NCBI GenBank assembly: GCA_022819825.1
Contig: JAJEGM010000020.1
Location: forward strand, 44,258 to 108,257
Direction of reading: 5' to 3'
DNA: 64,000 bases
Source: Acidimicrobiia bacterium
Lineage (GTDB): Bacteria > Actinomycetota > Acidimicrobiia > Acidimicrobiales > Bin134
The translations under genes were made by a program, and so were the position numbers. Position 1 is the first letter of the stretch, and the number at the start of each line of letters is the position of its first letter. This document shows, in pieces, positions 1 to 8,682 of the stretch. The notes under the pieces are model-generated. The model was not told the DNA's origin and made no database searches. It was given only the letters and a program-made list of their open reading frames with translations.

Positions 1-1054
1 CTGCCGGTTGCGACGCTGTGGCGGGCTCGGAGGGCGTGCCCTCGAATCGGGGGGCGGGGCGGGGCTGGTTGACGCCGTCGAACTGGAAGAACACATCGCG
101 GGCCATGGCGTGGGGATGGGCCGGGGTCTGGCCCATGGTCAGCACCGGGGTAACGCAGGCGTCGGTGCCGTCGAACACGGCCATCCACTCTTCCAGGGTG
201 CGGGTGGCGATGATTTTCCCCACTCGCTGCTTCATCTCCGGCCACCGGTCCCGGTCCATCTGGTTGGGAAGGTCGTCGGCGTCGGCCAGGCCGATCCCGG
301 CCATGAACTCGGCATGGAACTGGGGCTCGATGGCCCCCACCGCCAACCATTTCCCGTCGGCGGTGCCATAAACCTCGTAGAAGTAGGCCCCGGAGTCCAG
401 GAAATTTGCCCCGTATTCGTCGGTCCAGAACCCGCTGGCGTGGGCTGCGTACAGGGGTGACAGCAAGTAGGCGGCGCCGTCCACCATGGCGGCATCGACA
501 ACCTGGCCGTCGCCGCCCCGAGCCACCTCCAGCAATGCGGCCACCATGCCCAGCGCCAGGAACACCGAGCCGCCTCCGAAGTCGCCGATGAGGTTGAGCG
601 GAACCGATGGGGGCTGTCCTGTCCGTCCGATGTGGGCCAGCGGGCCAGCCAGGGAGATGTAGTTGATGTCGTGGCCAGCCCTATCGGCCATCGGACCTGA
701 TTGCCCCCAACCGGTCATCCGTCCATAGACCAGCTTGGGATTGCGGGCCAGACACGCATCGGGGCCTACGCCGAGGCGCTCGGCCACACCGGCCCGGAAG
801 CCTTCGAAAAGCCCGTCGGACGACTCGACCAAACGGAGGACCGCCTCCACTCCCTCAGGCTGCTTCAGGTTGAAAGCCACGGTGCGTTTGCCCCGCTCCA
901 TGGGACCCGACTGCGAGGCCACAGGGTTGCCCGAGCCGCCCACCCGGTCAACCCGGATGACCTCGGCGCCCATGTCCGACAGCATCATGCCGGCAAACGG
1001 GGTCGGCCCGATACCGGCCAGTTCGATGATGCGCATTCCCTTTAGCGGACCCAT
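1..1054 (-). CDS. Alpha-methylacyl-CoA racemase-like protein (partial, C-terminus off the left edge)
   Basis: Belongs to the CoA-transferase III fold, racemase branch, which interconverts (R)- and (S)-2-methylacyl-CoA so that methyl-branched or sterol side chains can enter beta-oxidation. About 351 residues are present before the edge. The N-terminus (MGPLKGMRIIELAGIGP) is typical. The residues known to be catalytic in the mycobacterial enzyme are all in place: His127 in GHDINY, Asp158 in GDFGGGS and Glu243 in IEPQF. The ATG at 1054 has no Shine-Dalgarno, but a TACCGT hexamer lies 6 nt upstream. It diverges from the SDR at 1105. Racemase versus plain CoA-transferase is settled here by the His/Asp/Glu set. 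Confidence 0.88.
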   Translation of the reverse strand, partial: MGPLKGMRIIELAGIGPTPFAGMMLSDMGAEVIRVDRVGGSGNPVASQSGPMERGKRTVAFNLKQPEGVEAVLRLVESSDGLFEGFRAGVAERLGVGPDACLARNPKLVYGRMTGWGQSGPMADRAGHDINYISLAGPLAHIGRTGQPPSVPLNLIGDFGGGSVFLALGMVAALLEVARGGDGQVVDAAMVDGAAYLLSPLYAAHASGFWTDEYGANFLDSGAYFYEVYGTADGKWLAVGAIEPQFHAEFMAGIGLADADDLPNQMDRDRWPEMKQRVGKIIATRTLEEWMAVFDGTDACVTPVLTMGQTPAHPHAMARDVFFQFDGVNQPRPAPRFEGTPSEPATASQPA

Positions 1055-1059
1055 GGCCC

Positions 1060-1066
1060 TACGGTA
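1060..1066. promoter_or_regulatory. Symmetric -10 element serving both directions
   Basis: The heptamer TACGGTA reads TACGGT on the plus strand and TACCGT on the minus strand. The minus copy sits 6 nt from the ATG of the racemase gene. The plus copy would start transcription about 32 nt before the ATG of the SDR at 1105. Inferred as a shared bidirectional -10; no clear -35 is visible on either side. Confidence 0.45.
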
Positions 1067-1104
1067 TGCCTGCGAGCCGGAGCGACCGAAAGGCAGAGAC
1101 CCAG

Positions 1105-1923
1105 ATGAGCGCCAATGATCGAAAGACCGCCTTGGTCACCGGGGCCAGCCGGGGAATCGGAAAGGGCAGCGCCATCGCGTTGGCTCGGGCCGGCTTTGAC
1201 GTGGCTGTGTCGGCCCGAACCCTGGTGGACGGTGCAGGACGGGACATGTACGACCCCAACCTCACCATTCCCGGCGGACTCGACACCACCGTGGCCGCCA
1301 TCGAAGCCGAGGGCCAGCAAGGAGTTGCGTTCACCATGGACTTGTTGGACCGAGAAAGCATCACGGCATGCATCGATGGGGCGCTGGAGCACTTCGGCCA
1401 TCTCGATGTGCTGGTGAACAACGCCATCTACCAGGGCAAAGTGAGCATGACCCCGTTCCTGGACCTGGAAGAGCCCGAGGTTCACAAGCTGTTCGAGGGA
1501 AACGTGTTCGCCCAGATGGCGATCACTGAGCGGGTGCTGGCCGCGATGGTGGAGCAGGGCTCTGGAACCATCGTGAACATGATCTCCGCCTCGGCCTACA
1601 CCGACCCGCCCGGCCCCATCGGCAAAGGCGGCTGGGGCATGGCCTACGCCATGAGCAAGGGTGCGTTCACCCGCATGACCCCGCACATCCACGTGGAGCA
1701 CGGCCCCGACGGCATCCGGTGCTTCAGCATCGACCCCGGTTATGTGATCACCGAAGCCGCCCGGGCCCGCAACACCGCGGGATCGTTCCCGTACCCCGGC
1801 GGAGAGCCGGCCACTATCGGCGCAGTGGTGGCCTGGCTGGCTACGTCCCCCGACGCCGACGAGCACTTAGGCGGCATCGTGTACGCCCAAAGCGAGTTCA
1901 AAAAGCGAGGCCTGTCGGCGTGA
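1105..1923 (+). CDS. Short-chain dehydrogenase/reductase (SDR)
   Basis: An NAD(P)-dependent oxidoreductase of the classical SDR fold, 272 residues, cytosolic. The cofactor motif TGASRGIG is at residues 12-19 and the catalytic YxxxK is Tyr181 and Lys185 (YAMSK). The usual NNAG structural motif reads NNAI. The substrate cannot be read from sequence. An in-frame ATG at 1066 lies directly against the predicted -10, so the ATG at 1105 (MSANDRKTA) is preferred. The stop overlaps the next gene's GTG in a GTGA, so the two are probably co-translated and may act on consecutive steps. Confidence 0.85.
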   Translation: MSANDRKTALVTGASRGIGKGSAIALARAGFDVAVSARTLVDGAGRDMYDPNLTIPGGLDTTVAAIEAEGQQGVAFTMDLLDRESITACIDGALEHFGHLDVLVNNAIYQGKVSMTPFLDLEEPEVHKLFEGNVFAQMAITERVLAAMVEQGSGTIVNMISASAYTDPPGPIGKGGWGMAYAMSKGAFTRMTPHIHVEHGPDGIRCFSIDPGYVITEAARARNTAGSFPYPGGEPATIGAVVAWLATSPDADEHLGGIVYAQSEFKKRGLSA

Positions 1924-2876
1924 GAGCGGTACGCCACACGCCCGAGGGCATCCGCCCGGTGGAGGTGCCGGTGCCCACCAAGGTGGCGGTGGGCGGCGCC
2001 GAGGGAGTGCGGATCCGGCCTCGCTCGGTGGGCATCTGCCAGACCGACCTGAACATGGTGGGCTTCGGACCAAGGGAGATGACCTACGGCCACGAGTTCG
2101 CCGGGGTGCTGGACGACGGAACCCCGGTGGCGATTGAGCCGATGGTGCCCTGCGGCGTCTGCGAGTTCTGCGGAATGGGCGACTACCACTGGTGCGAGAA
2201 GTCGCACGAGATGATCGCCGGAGTGGCCTTCGACGGCGGCATGGCCGACGAGATCCTGCTTCCCGAGCGGTGCCTGGTGCGCCTGCCCCACGGGTTGGAC
2301 GTGGCCAACGCCTGCTTGTGCGAGCCGCTGGCAGTGAACATCCACAGCCTGATGCTGGGGCGGTTGGAGAGCCGCCACCGGGTGGCTGTCGTGGGCCCTG
2401 GCATCACCGGATTCGGCTTGTTGGGCGGGGCCGCCGCCCGCTGGCGGGGCTGTGTGGTGGATGTAGAGCCGGACCACGACTTGCACGCCGAAGCCGCCGA
2501 GCATATGGGCCTGGGGGTGGGGTTGTCGGGCACCTACGACGTGGTCATCGAAGGCGACGGATCGGAGCGCTCCATCACCCGTTCTGCCGAGGTGGCCCGC
2601 CCGGGAGGAACGGTGCTGCTGGTGGCCGGCTACTACCAGAACAAACTGTTCGAGGTGCTGCCCTGGGTGCTCAAGGAGCTGACCGCGGTGTGGGGAACGT
2701 TCTACGGCCACCACGGCGCGGGCCGGGCCTTCGACTCCGCCGCCGCGCTGCTGGCCCACCGCCCTGAGATCGCCGAGGCCATGATCACGCAACGCTTCCC
2801 CCTCGACGCCGCCGGCGAGGCCTTCGCCCTGGCGGCCAGCGACACCCCCACCCTCAAGGTGGTTGTGGAGCCTTGA
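1920..2876 (+). CDS. Zinc-dependent medium-chain alcohol dehydrogenase family protein
   Basis: An oxidoreductase of the MDR (zinc alcohol/polyol dehydrogenase) superfamily, 318 residues, somewhat short for the family (about 340-350). Catalytic-zinc ligands are visible as Cys40 (GICQTD) and His58-Glu59 (GHEFAG). The structural-zinc lobe is present as Cys78, Cys81, Cys84 and Cys92. The Rossmann motif reads GPGITGFG. The GTG start at 1920 overlaps the stop of the upstream SDR, so the pair forms a two-gene operon. The substrate is not deducible. Confidence 0.85.
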   Translation: MRAVRHTPEGIRPVEVPVPTKVAVGGAEGVRIRPRSVGICQTDLNMVGFGPREMTYGHEFAGVLDDGTPVAIEPMVPCGVCEFCGMGDYHWCEKSHEMIAGVAFDGGMADEILLPERCLVRLPHGLDVANACLCEPLAVNIHSLMLGRLESRHRVAVVGPGITGFGLLGGAAARWRGCVVDVEPDHDLHAEAAEHMGLGVGLSGTYDVVIEGDGSERSITRSAEVARPGGTVLLVAGYYQNKLFEVLPWVLKELTAVWGTFYGHHGAGRAFDSAAALLAHRPEIAEAMITQRFPLDAAGEAFALAASDTPTLKVVVEP

Positions 2877-2882
2877 TTGGGA

Positions 2883-3629
2883 TCAGGCCAGAAAAGAGGC
2901 CCGCAAGCGCTCGATGGTTTGGGGCTTGACTCCAAACTCGAGGGCGTAACCCTCAAGACCGCCCCACCGGTCGTCGACGATGTCCAATAGCTCGGTGATG
3001 GCGCTGATGGGGGCATTGGTTATGTCGTCGGGCAGCTTCGCCCACACTTTGGCCATTTCGGGCAACTCGGCCAAGGACCGTTCTCGGATTGCTGGCACCG
3101 CGGGAGCGGTAGCCGCGTAGTCGCCCACTATGTCTTGGCGACTTACCCCGGCCAATCCCAGAATCATCGCAGCCAGACAGCCAGTCCGGTCCTTGCCTGC
3201 CATGCAGAAAAATGCAGTCGGCCAAAGGTCGGGATCGGCCACCACTTCGATTGCTGCGGCGAACCGCTCTCCCCCGCTGCTGATCATGTTCTCGTAGAGC
3301 TGGCCAAATGAGCGGTTCGCCATGTCGGGATCGGGGCGCTCATAGGTGTGCATGGTCCGGTCGGTGGTTCCCACGTGGCGCTCGACGATGCCCAGGGTCG
3401 GATTGAGCACCCCAACCCGCTCCCGCTCGTCGTTTGCCCGCAAGTCCACGGCGGTGCGGACACCCAACCGGCCTGCTATAACCTCGGCGTCCGCCGGGCT
3501 TAGGCGGTGCAGTGAGTCAGCCCGGAACAGGACTCCCCACTTGGTGGTGCCGCCCAATGAGCTGGCGTAGCCGCCCAGGTCTCGGAAGTTCACGCACCCT
3601 TCCAGAGGGATGCGCCGCTGATGGTTCAT
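2883..3629 (-). CDS. Protein-tyrosine/lipid phosphatase family protein (Tyr_phosphatase3 type)
   Basis: A 248-residue member of the bacterial tyrosine phosphatase family related to MptpB, cytosolic or secreted without a visible signal. The N-terminal NFRDLGGY signature is at residues 14-21. The P-loop CMAGKDRTG gives nucleophile Cys142 and Arg148. The residue before the cysteine is Phe instead of the usual His of the HCxxGKDR motif. The ATG at 3629 is chosen because it sits just before the conserved NFRDLGG block; the open frame upstream has no family character. It converges with the MDR gene. Confidence 0.82.
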   Translation of the reverse strand: MNHQRRIPLEGCVNFRDLGGYASSLGGTTKWGVLFRADSLHRLSPADAEVIAGRLGVRTAVDLRANDERERVGVLNPTLGIVERHVGTTDRTMHTYERPDPDMANRSFGQLYENMISSGGERFAAAIEVVADPDLWPTAFFCMAGKDRTGCLAAMILGLAGVSRQDIVGDYAATAPAVPAIRERSLAELPEMAKVWAKLPDDITNAPISAITELLDIVDDRWGGLEGYALEFGVKPQTIERLRASFLA

Positions 3630-3676
3630 TGCTCCAATTTCCCGTCTTCCCTCCGGCCCGCAATCTAGGACACCAC

Positions 3677-3682
3677 TAGCGT
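3677..3682 (+). promoter_or_regulatory. -10-like hexamer TAGCGT before the gene at 3689
   Basis: TAGCGT ends 6 nt before the GTG start and there is no Shine-Dalgarno. This fits a leaderless transcript, the pattern repeated across the window. Inference from spacing only. Confidence 0.4.
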
Positions 3683-3688
3683 GAGGGC

Positions 3689-4027
3689 GTGGTCGGGAAG
3701 ATTCACGTCTTGGACGAGCTGACCGTCGAGCCCGGACGGCTAGACGAGGTGCGTCGGTTGATGACCGAGGGCTACATGGCGGGGGCCAAAGCGCGGGGCA
3801 TGACGTTGGAGCAAACTTGGCTGACCCCGCCAATTGAGCTGTTCGACCAGCCCAACACACTGGTGTACTTGTGGTCGGTGCCTGATGCGGCGGCGTGGTG
3901 GGCGATGCGGGGCGCCGCCGGGCGAGACCCAGGTGTCAGCGAATTCTGGGCCGAAGTCGACGCCCTCTGCGTGGAGCGACAACGACGGTTTCTGGTGGAC
4001 GATCAGATTGGCGAGGAGGAAGAGTGA
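3689..4027 (+). CDS. Small conserved-looking protein, possible ferredoxin-like dimeric alpha/beta-barrel
   Basis: A 112-residue protein whose pattern (KIHVLDELTVEPGRLDEVRR, then LVYLWSVPDAAAWW) resembles NIPSNAP/Dabb-type dimeric alpha/beta-barrel proteins. No catalytic motif is recognised. The GTG start is chosen from the TAGCGT hexamer 6 nt upstream. The stop overlaps the GTG of the Dabb-like gene at 4024, which supports both as real and linked. Function unknown. Confidence 0.7.
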   Translation: MVGKIHVLDELTVEPGRLDEVRRLMTEGYMAGAKARGMTLEQTWLTPPIELFDQPNTLVYLWSVPDAAAWWAMRGAAGRDPGVSEFWAEVDALCVERQRRFLVDDQIGEEEE

Positions 4028-4605
4028 GCCGAACGCTGGCACTGGTGACCCTGCTCGAAGGCGCCGATCCTTCTCGGGTGGCCGAATTGGAATCGGCGGC
4101 GGTGCTGGGCAAACACCTGCCGGGCACGGTGGGCGGCGGCCACTACACCTGGGACGGAATCGACGATCCGGTCCCGCCCGGCTTTGAGGACGTGGCCGAT
4201 GTCGATTTGGTCGAGCTGGAACTCATCGACGGTTCGCTGGCCGATCCCGATTTCGCCGGGGAGATCAAGCGCACCCTCCTGCTTCGGGTCGAGCCCGACG
4301 CCCCGGCCGATTCGGTGGCTGCATTCGAACGGGACCTCATGGCCATGCCCGACCACATCCCGGCCATCGTGAACTGGACCCTCAGCCGAGTTGTCGGCCC
4401 ATCGGGCACCCGGTGGACCCACAGCTGGGAGCAGGAGTACTGCACCCTTGACGGGCTCAAGGTGGACTACATGATGAGCCCCCACCACTGGGGCCTCATC
4501 GACGGGTGGTTCGATCCCGAGATGCCCCGGCAGATCGTGGACCTCGAGCTGGCCCACGTCTATCACCCCACCGACCGCTCTGTTCTGGCCGCTGCTCTCG
4601 GTTAG
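4024..4605 (+). CDS. Dabb (stress-responsive alpha/beta-barrel) domain protein
   Basis: A 193-residue protein. Its second half has the Dabb signature: a MPDHIPAIVNWTLSRV segment, then WTHSWEQEY, and near the end the HHWGLIDGWFDPE block preceding a final beta-strand. Family members form dimeric beta-barrels, and some act as polyketide cyclases or stress proteins. The first 95 residues look like a second, more diverged copy of the same fold. It is translationally coupled to the preceding gene by a GTGA overlap and converges with the SDR at 4602 with a 4-nt overlap. Confidence 0.68.
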   Translation: MSRTLALVTLLEGADPSRVAELESAAVLGKHLPGTVGGGHYTWDGIDDPVPPGFEDVADVDLVELELIDGSLADPDFAGEIKRTLLLRVEPDAPADSVAAFERDLMAMPDHIPAIVNWTLSRVVGPSGTRWTHSWEQEYCTLDGLKVDYMMSPHHWGLIDGWFDPEMPRQIVDLELAHVYHPTDRSVLAAALG

Positions 4606-5384
4606 GGGTGCTGGGAGCTGACCGAGACGATCTCACCGGTCATATACGTCGAATAGTCGCTGGCCAGAAACACCATCACGTTGGCCACTTCCCACGGCTC
4701 GGCGGCCCGGTCGAACGCTTCCAGCGAAATCAAGCTGTCGAGGAATTCCTGGCTGGATGTCTTGGCCAAGAACGGGTGCATGGCCAGGCTGGGCGCCACA
4801 CAGTTGACCCTGACCCCGGTCTCGGCTGCTTCAATGGCCGCGCAGCGGGTAAGGGCCATCACCCCGGCTTTGGCCGCGGCGTAGTGGCTCTGGCCGGCTT
4901 GGGCTCGCCAACCCATCACCGAGGCGTTGTTGACGATGACCCCCGAGGCCCGGGGCATCATGTGGCGCAGCGCCGCTCGGGTGGTTCGCATGGTGCCGTT
5001 GAGGGTGACATCGATCACCACCTGCCACTGATCGTCGGTCATGTCCACCAGATTGGCGGTGCCCCCCAAACCAGCGTTGTTGATCATCACGTCCACATGG
5101 CCCAGCTCGGCCACCGCGGCATCGATCAATGCTTGGACTTCCTCTTCGGCCGTCACATTGCACAGCTGTGTGGCGGGCCGAACACCGAACTCCTCGGCCA
5201 AGCGGTCGGCGGCTTCATCCAAGCGGCGCTCGTGGATATCGCTGATGAGCACCTGGGCGCCCTCGGCGATGCACCGCCGAGCGGCGGCGAAGCCCAAGCC
5301 GGTGCCGGCCGCCGCGGTTACCACTACGGTCTTGCCCTCCAGCAGCCCTCGGCCCGGCGGCTCGGCGGGCACTTCCCGGCTCAC
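4602..5384 (-). CDS. Short-chain dehydrogenase (TAAAGTG-type)
   Basis: A 260-residue SDR, third gene of a three-SDR operon. The cofactor motif has the longer form TAAAGTGLG found in a subgroup of actinobacterial SDRs. NNAG and the catalytic SHYAAAK (Tyr/Lys) follow. The GTG start at 5384 overlaps the TGA of the upstream gene as GTGA and is preferred over an internal ATG further upstream. The likely role is oxidation of a hydroxyacyl-CoA or steroid-like alcohol; the substrate is not determined. Confidence 0.83.
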   Translation of the reverse strand: MSREVPAEPPGRGLLEGKTVVVTAAAGTGLGFAAARRCIAEGAQVLISDIHERRLDEAADRLAEEFGVRPATQLCNVTAEEEVQALIDAAVAELGHVDVMINNAGLGGTANLVDMTDDQWQVVIDVTLNGTMRTTRAALRHMMPRASGVIVNNASVMGWRAQAGQSHYAAAKAGVMALTRCAAIEAAETGVRVNCVAPSLAMHPFLAKTSSQEFLDSLISLEAFDRAAEPWEVANVMVFLASDYSTYMTGEIVSVSSQHP

Positions 5385-6274
5385 GGCGACACCGGGACCG
5401 GCGGCAGATCCTTCATGGCCTCGGCCAAATCGGCGATGGTCCAATCCCGCTCTGTATCAAGGAAGTCTTGGCGCAACCACGGGGTGTACCAGCGGACGTC
5501 GCCGCCTTTGGCCATGAACACTCGGCCGGTCACCTCGCAATCGGCGGCGGCCAGCCACCCCACCACCGGCGCAGGGTGGAAGGGGTGGTACACGTCGAAC
5601 CCCTCGGCGGGCTTGGCCACCATCTCGGCCACTCCCGGCGCCCCCTCGGTCATGCGGGTGCGGCCCGCGGGGGTGACGCAGTTCACCCGCACGCCGTAGC
5701 GGCCCAGCTCCTGGGCGATGATCACCGTCATGCCGGCAATGGCGCTCTTGGCCGCGCCGTAGTTGGACTGGCCCACCTGGCCGATCAACCCCGAAGTGGA
5801 GCTGATGTTGATCACCGAGGCGTTCACTGCCTCTCCGGCCTTGGCCTGATCGCGCCACCAGCCGGCGCACACCCGGGTCATGCAGAAGGTGGACTTGAGG
5901 TGGCCGCGGATCACCGAGTCCCAGTCGTCCTCGCTCATGCTGGCAAACATCTTGTCCCGCAGGATGCCGGCGTTGTTCACCACCACGTCCACTCCGCCGA
6001 AGGCGTCCAGCGTCTGGGCCAGCACCGATTCGGCGCCAGCCATCTCAGCCACGTCGTCGCTGTTGGCTACTGCTGTGCCTCCCGCGGCGGTGATCTCATC
6101 CACCACCGCCTGAGCCACTGACTGGTCGGCACCGGTGCCGTCGGCGGCGCAACCCAAGTCGTTGACCACCACCCTGGCACCCTCGGCGGCGAACAGCAGG
6201 GCGTAGTGACGACCGATGCCCCGCCCGGCGCCGGTGATGACGGCGATCCGCCCCTCGAGCGCGCCGCCGGACAT
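5381..6274 (-). CDS. SDR resembling the MFE-2 hydroxyacyl-CoA dehydrogenase domain
   Basis: A 297-residue SDR with a long C-terminal extension. Motifs: TGAGRGIGRHYA, then VVVNDLGCAADGTG, NNAGILRDK and the catalytic SNYGAAK. These features match the (3R)-hydroxyacyl-CoA dehydrogenase domain of peroxisomal multifunctional enzyme 2 and its stand-alone bacterial relatives, suggesting the dehydrogenation step of a beta-oxidation-like route. The start overlaps the upstream stop by 1 nt (TGATG) and the stop overlaps the next start, so it is the middle gene of an operon. Confidence 0.84.
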   Translation of the reverse strand: MSGGALEGRIAVITGAGRGIGRHYALLFAAEGARVVVNDLGCAADGTGADQSVAQAVVDEITAAGGTAVANSDDVAEMAGAESVLAQTLDAFGGVDVVVNNAGILRDKMFASMSEDDWDSVIRGHLKSTFCMTRVCAGWWRDQAKAGEAVNASVINISSTSGLIGQVGQSNYGAAKSAIAGMTVIIAQELGRYGVRVNCVTPAGRTRMTEGAPGVAEMVAKPAEGFDVYHPFHPAPVVGWLAAADCEVTGRVFMAKGGDVRWYTPWLRQDFLDTERDWTIADLAEAMKDLPPVPVSP

Positions 6275-7176
6275 CAGCTGCCCTGAGCGGCCTGGCGCTG
6301 GGCGGCCTGCGCGGCCAGCAAGGCCATGGTGGGGTGCTCTTCGAAGCCGATGGTGCGGGGCAGCGACTCCTCGATCCCCTCGGGGGTCCAACTGCTGTCG
6401 GGGGCATACATGGAGCGAAGTTCGCCGAATTGGGCCCACACAGAGATGCGGGGACCGACCACGGTGTACACCTGAGCTGTGATGTCCCGAGCAGCATCGC
6501 TGAGCAGGTACACGGCCAACGGCGCCACGTCTTCGGGCTCGCCGGCCTCGATCTCAAAAGGCACGTTCTCCGACATACGGGTCTTGGCGCTGGGAGCGAT
6601 GCAGTTGGCGTTGATCCCGTAGCGCTTCAGAGCCAGCGCCGCGCTCTTGGTGAGCGAGATGATGCCGCCCTTGGCCGACGCGTAGTTGCACTGGGAGGTC
6701 GAGCCGGTGAACGCCCCCGAGGTGATTCCCACTAGCGACCCGCCGGTTTCCTGCTTGCGCATGATGGCCGAGGCGTGCTTGTACACCGTGAAGTGGCCTT
6801 TGAGGTGTACTCGGATCACATCGTCGAACTCTTCTTCGGTCATGTTGAAGATCATCCGCTCCCGCAGGATGCCAGCCACGCACACCGCGCCGTCGATGGA
6901 CCCCCAGGTATCCACCGCAGCCTGGACCGCGGCCGCGCCGCCCTCCATGGTGCTGATGTCGGAGGCCAAGGCCAGGGCGGTACCGCCCGCCGCCTCAATC
7001 TCGGCCACCACCGCATCGGCCACCTCCGACGACGGGTCCGAGCCGTCCAGCGACACGCCGTAGTCGGCCACCACCACATTGGCGCCGGCGGCAGCACAGC
7101 CTATGGCGATGGCCCGGCCGATGCCGTTGCCCGCTCCGGTGACGACGATGTTTTTGCCTTCGAGATATCCAGTCAC
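6274..7176 (-). CDS. SDR, MFE-2-like, first gene of a three-SDR operon
   Basis: A 300-residue SDR with TGAGNGIGRAIA at the N-terminus, the phrase VVADYG...DGSDPSSEVADAVV, and catalytic CNYASAK. The structural NNAG motif is degenerate (CVAGILRER). It is similar in length and layout to the next gene and probably arose by duplication with divergence. The GTG start at 7176 is preceded by TAGGGT at 8 nt, the leaderless pattern. Likely a CoA-ester or alicyclic alcohol dehydrogenase; substrate unknown. Confidence 0.82.
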   Translation of the reverse strand: MTGYLEGKNIVVTGAGNGIGRAIAIGCAAAGANVVVADYGVSLDGSDPSSEVADAVVAEIEAAGGTALALASDISTMEGGAAAVQAAVDTWGSIDGAVCVAGILRERMIFNMTEEEFDDVIRVHLKGHFTVYKHASAIMRKQETGGSLVGITSGAFTGSTSQCNYASAKGGIISLTKSAALALKRYGINANCIAPSAKTRMSENVPFEIEAGEPEDVAPLAVYLLSDAARDITAQVYTVVGPRISVWAQFGELRSMYAPDSSWTPEGIEESLPRTIGFEEHPTMALLAAQAAQRQAAQGS

Positions 7177-7187
7177 GGGGGGAAACC

Positions 7188-7808
7188 CTATCTTTCGGCT
7201 TCGGCCAATAGAAGGTTGAAGTGCTTGGTCAGAGTTTCTGGGGGAATACGACCGCTTCCCCTAGACGCCAACGTTCCGTCACCGAATACCAAGACCCAAA
7301 ACGGTGTGCCTGCCTGCCCGAGGGCGGCGGCAATCTCGTTGTCGGCACTGTCCACCAGAACGGGGAACGGCCAATCTTCATCGGCCAGCCATTGGCTGGG
7401 CGGGTAATTGTCCCTGCTGGAGTCCACCAGGGTGACCACGCTGATCAGGTCCACCCCATCGGGAAGTTCGTTTCCTGCAGCAAGCCAGCCGGTGAACTCA
7501 GCCACTTCTCCCTGACAAGCCGGGCACCAGTGAGCCAGGAACAAAAGGACTGCTGGACGCTCACCCGGAGTCCAGGAAAACGGCGTGCCGTCGATGGCTG
7601 TACCCGAGAGCCCAGGCACTGGACGACCGATTGCCGGATCAGAAGCTGGAGAATCTCCTGCCGGCCCTAGAGACTGTCCGACGATCTGCACCGGGGCAAC
7701 CTCGACCGCCCCCGGGGCAGCATCGTCGTCGCCGCCGCAGGCAGCCGCCAAAAAGAGAACAGCGGTGACCAGTGCCGCGATGCGGCGGACATTGCGTTTG
7801 GACTTCAT
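7188..7808 (-). CDS. TlpA/thioredoxin-like lipoprotein
   Basis: A 206-residue exported redox protein. The N-terminus has a basic segment (MKSKRNVRR), a hydrophobic stretch and the lipobox LAAAC with lipidated Cys24, followed by a Gly/Asp-rich linker. The thioredoxin fold carries the active site WCPAC (Cys95, Cys98), and the cis-Pro loop reads AGTPFW. It likely reduces or oxidises disulfides of extracytoplasmic proteins, for example in cytochrome maturation. ATG 7808 is chosen over GTG 7814 because TAGCCT lies exactly 6 nt before the ATG. Confidence 0.82.
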   Translation of the reverse strand: MKSKRNVRRIAALVTAVLFLAAACGGDDDAAPGAVEVAPVQIVGQSLGPAGDSPASDPAIGRPVPGLSGTAIDGTPFSWTPGERPAVLLFLAHWCPACQGEVAEFTGWLAAGNELPDGVDLISVVTLVDSSRDNYPPSQWLADEDWPFPVLVDSADNEIAAALGQAGTPFWVLVFGDGTLASRGSGRIPPETLTKHFNLLLAEAER

Positions 7809-7828
7809 GGACACAGGCTACGGGCTGG

Positions 7829-8629
7829 CTACAGCGGCATCACCACGCCGCCATTGGGCCGCATGGTCTGGCCGGTGACGAACCTTCCGGCCTCGGAACA
7901 GAGGTAGAGAATGGCGTAGGCAATGTCGTTGGGGTCACCCACATAGCCCAGGGGGTTCATCTGGGCGATGGTGTCGAAGTGGTTCCGCTGGCGCTCGGGG
8001 TCCACCTTGCCGTCGTCATCCAGAAAGTGGCGGTCGTAGATGGGGGTCTCTATGGAGCCGGGGGCCACCGCGTTCACCCGGATGGGGGCCATCTCCACCG
8101 CCGCGGTTCGGGTGATCATCTTCACCGCCGACTTGGTGAGGGCGTACACCGAGATCATCGGGGCGGGCATATCGGCCCCGGCCGATGACAGGTTGACGAT
8201 GGAGCCAGACTTCTGGTCGGCCATGGCGCGGCCCGCGGCGGCGGTGCCCCAATAGACGCCCTTGATGTTCACGTTCATCACGCGGTCGAGCTGCTCAGGA
8301 GTGGTGTTCACGATCAGGCTGTCGGTGATGATCCCCGCGTTGTTCACCATGATGTCCAGCCGGCCGTGGCGGTTCACCGCATCAGCTACCAGCGCATCCA
8401 CCGCCGCCTTGTCACTCACATCGGTAGGCACCGCCGACCAACTGGCTCCCAACTCGTCCAGCGCCCCTCCGGTCTCGCCCATTCCATCCGCGTCAACGTC
8501 CCCCAGCACCACCGAAGCCCCGGCTTTGGCCAGTGTTACCGCTGTCCCCCGGCCGATGCCGGAGGCCGCCCCTGTGACCACCGCCACCCGGTCGGAAATA
8601 TCAAACGCAGCAATGATGTCGTCATGCAT
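7829..8629 (-). CDS. Short-chain dehydrogenase (FabG-like)
   Basis: A 266-residue classical SDR. TGAASGIGRG is at residues 19-28, followed by NNAGI, a serine in NLSSAGA, and the catalytic VYALTK. The C-terminus GQTMRPNGGVVMPL is typical of enzymes reading as 3-oxoacyl reductases. It lies 53 nt downstream of the DUF35 gene on the same strand and may be the last member of the CoA-transferase/thiolase unit. Substrate unknown. Confidence 0.83.
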   Translation of the reverse strand: MHDDIIAAFDISDRVAVVTGAASGIGRGTAVTLAKAGASVVLGDVDADGMGETGGALDELGASWSAVPTDVSDKAAVDALVADAVNRHGRLDIMVNNAGIITDSLIVNTTPEQLDRVMNVNIKGVYWGTAAAGRAMADQKSGSIVNLSSAGADMPAPMISVYALTKSAVKMITRTAAVEMAPIRVNAVAPGSIETPIYDRHFLDDDGKVDPERQRNHFDTIAQMNPLGYVGDPNDIAYAILYLCSEAGRFVTGQTMRPNGGVVMPL

Positions 8630-8682
8630 GGCCCCATCATGGCCCTTGCCGAATGGGGATCAGGAACCGTACTTGGGATGCG

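Noticed and set aside
4506..5699. A 397-codon plus-strand open frame across two SDR genes
   Set aside because: It overlaps genes with intact SDR motifs and is compositionally a shadow.
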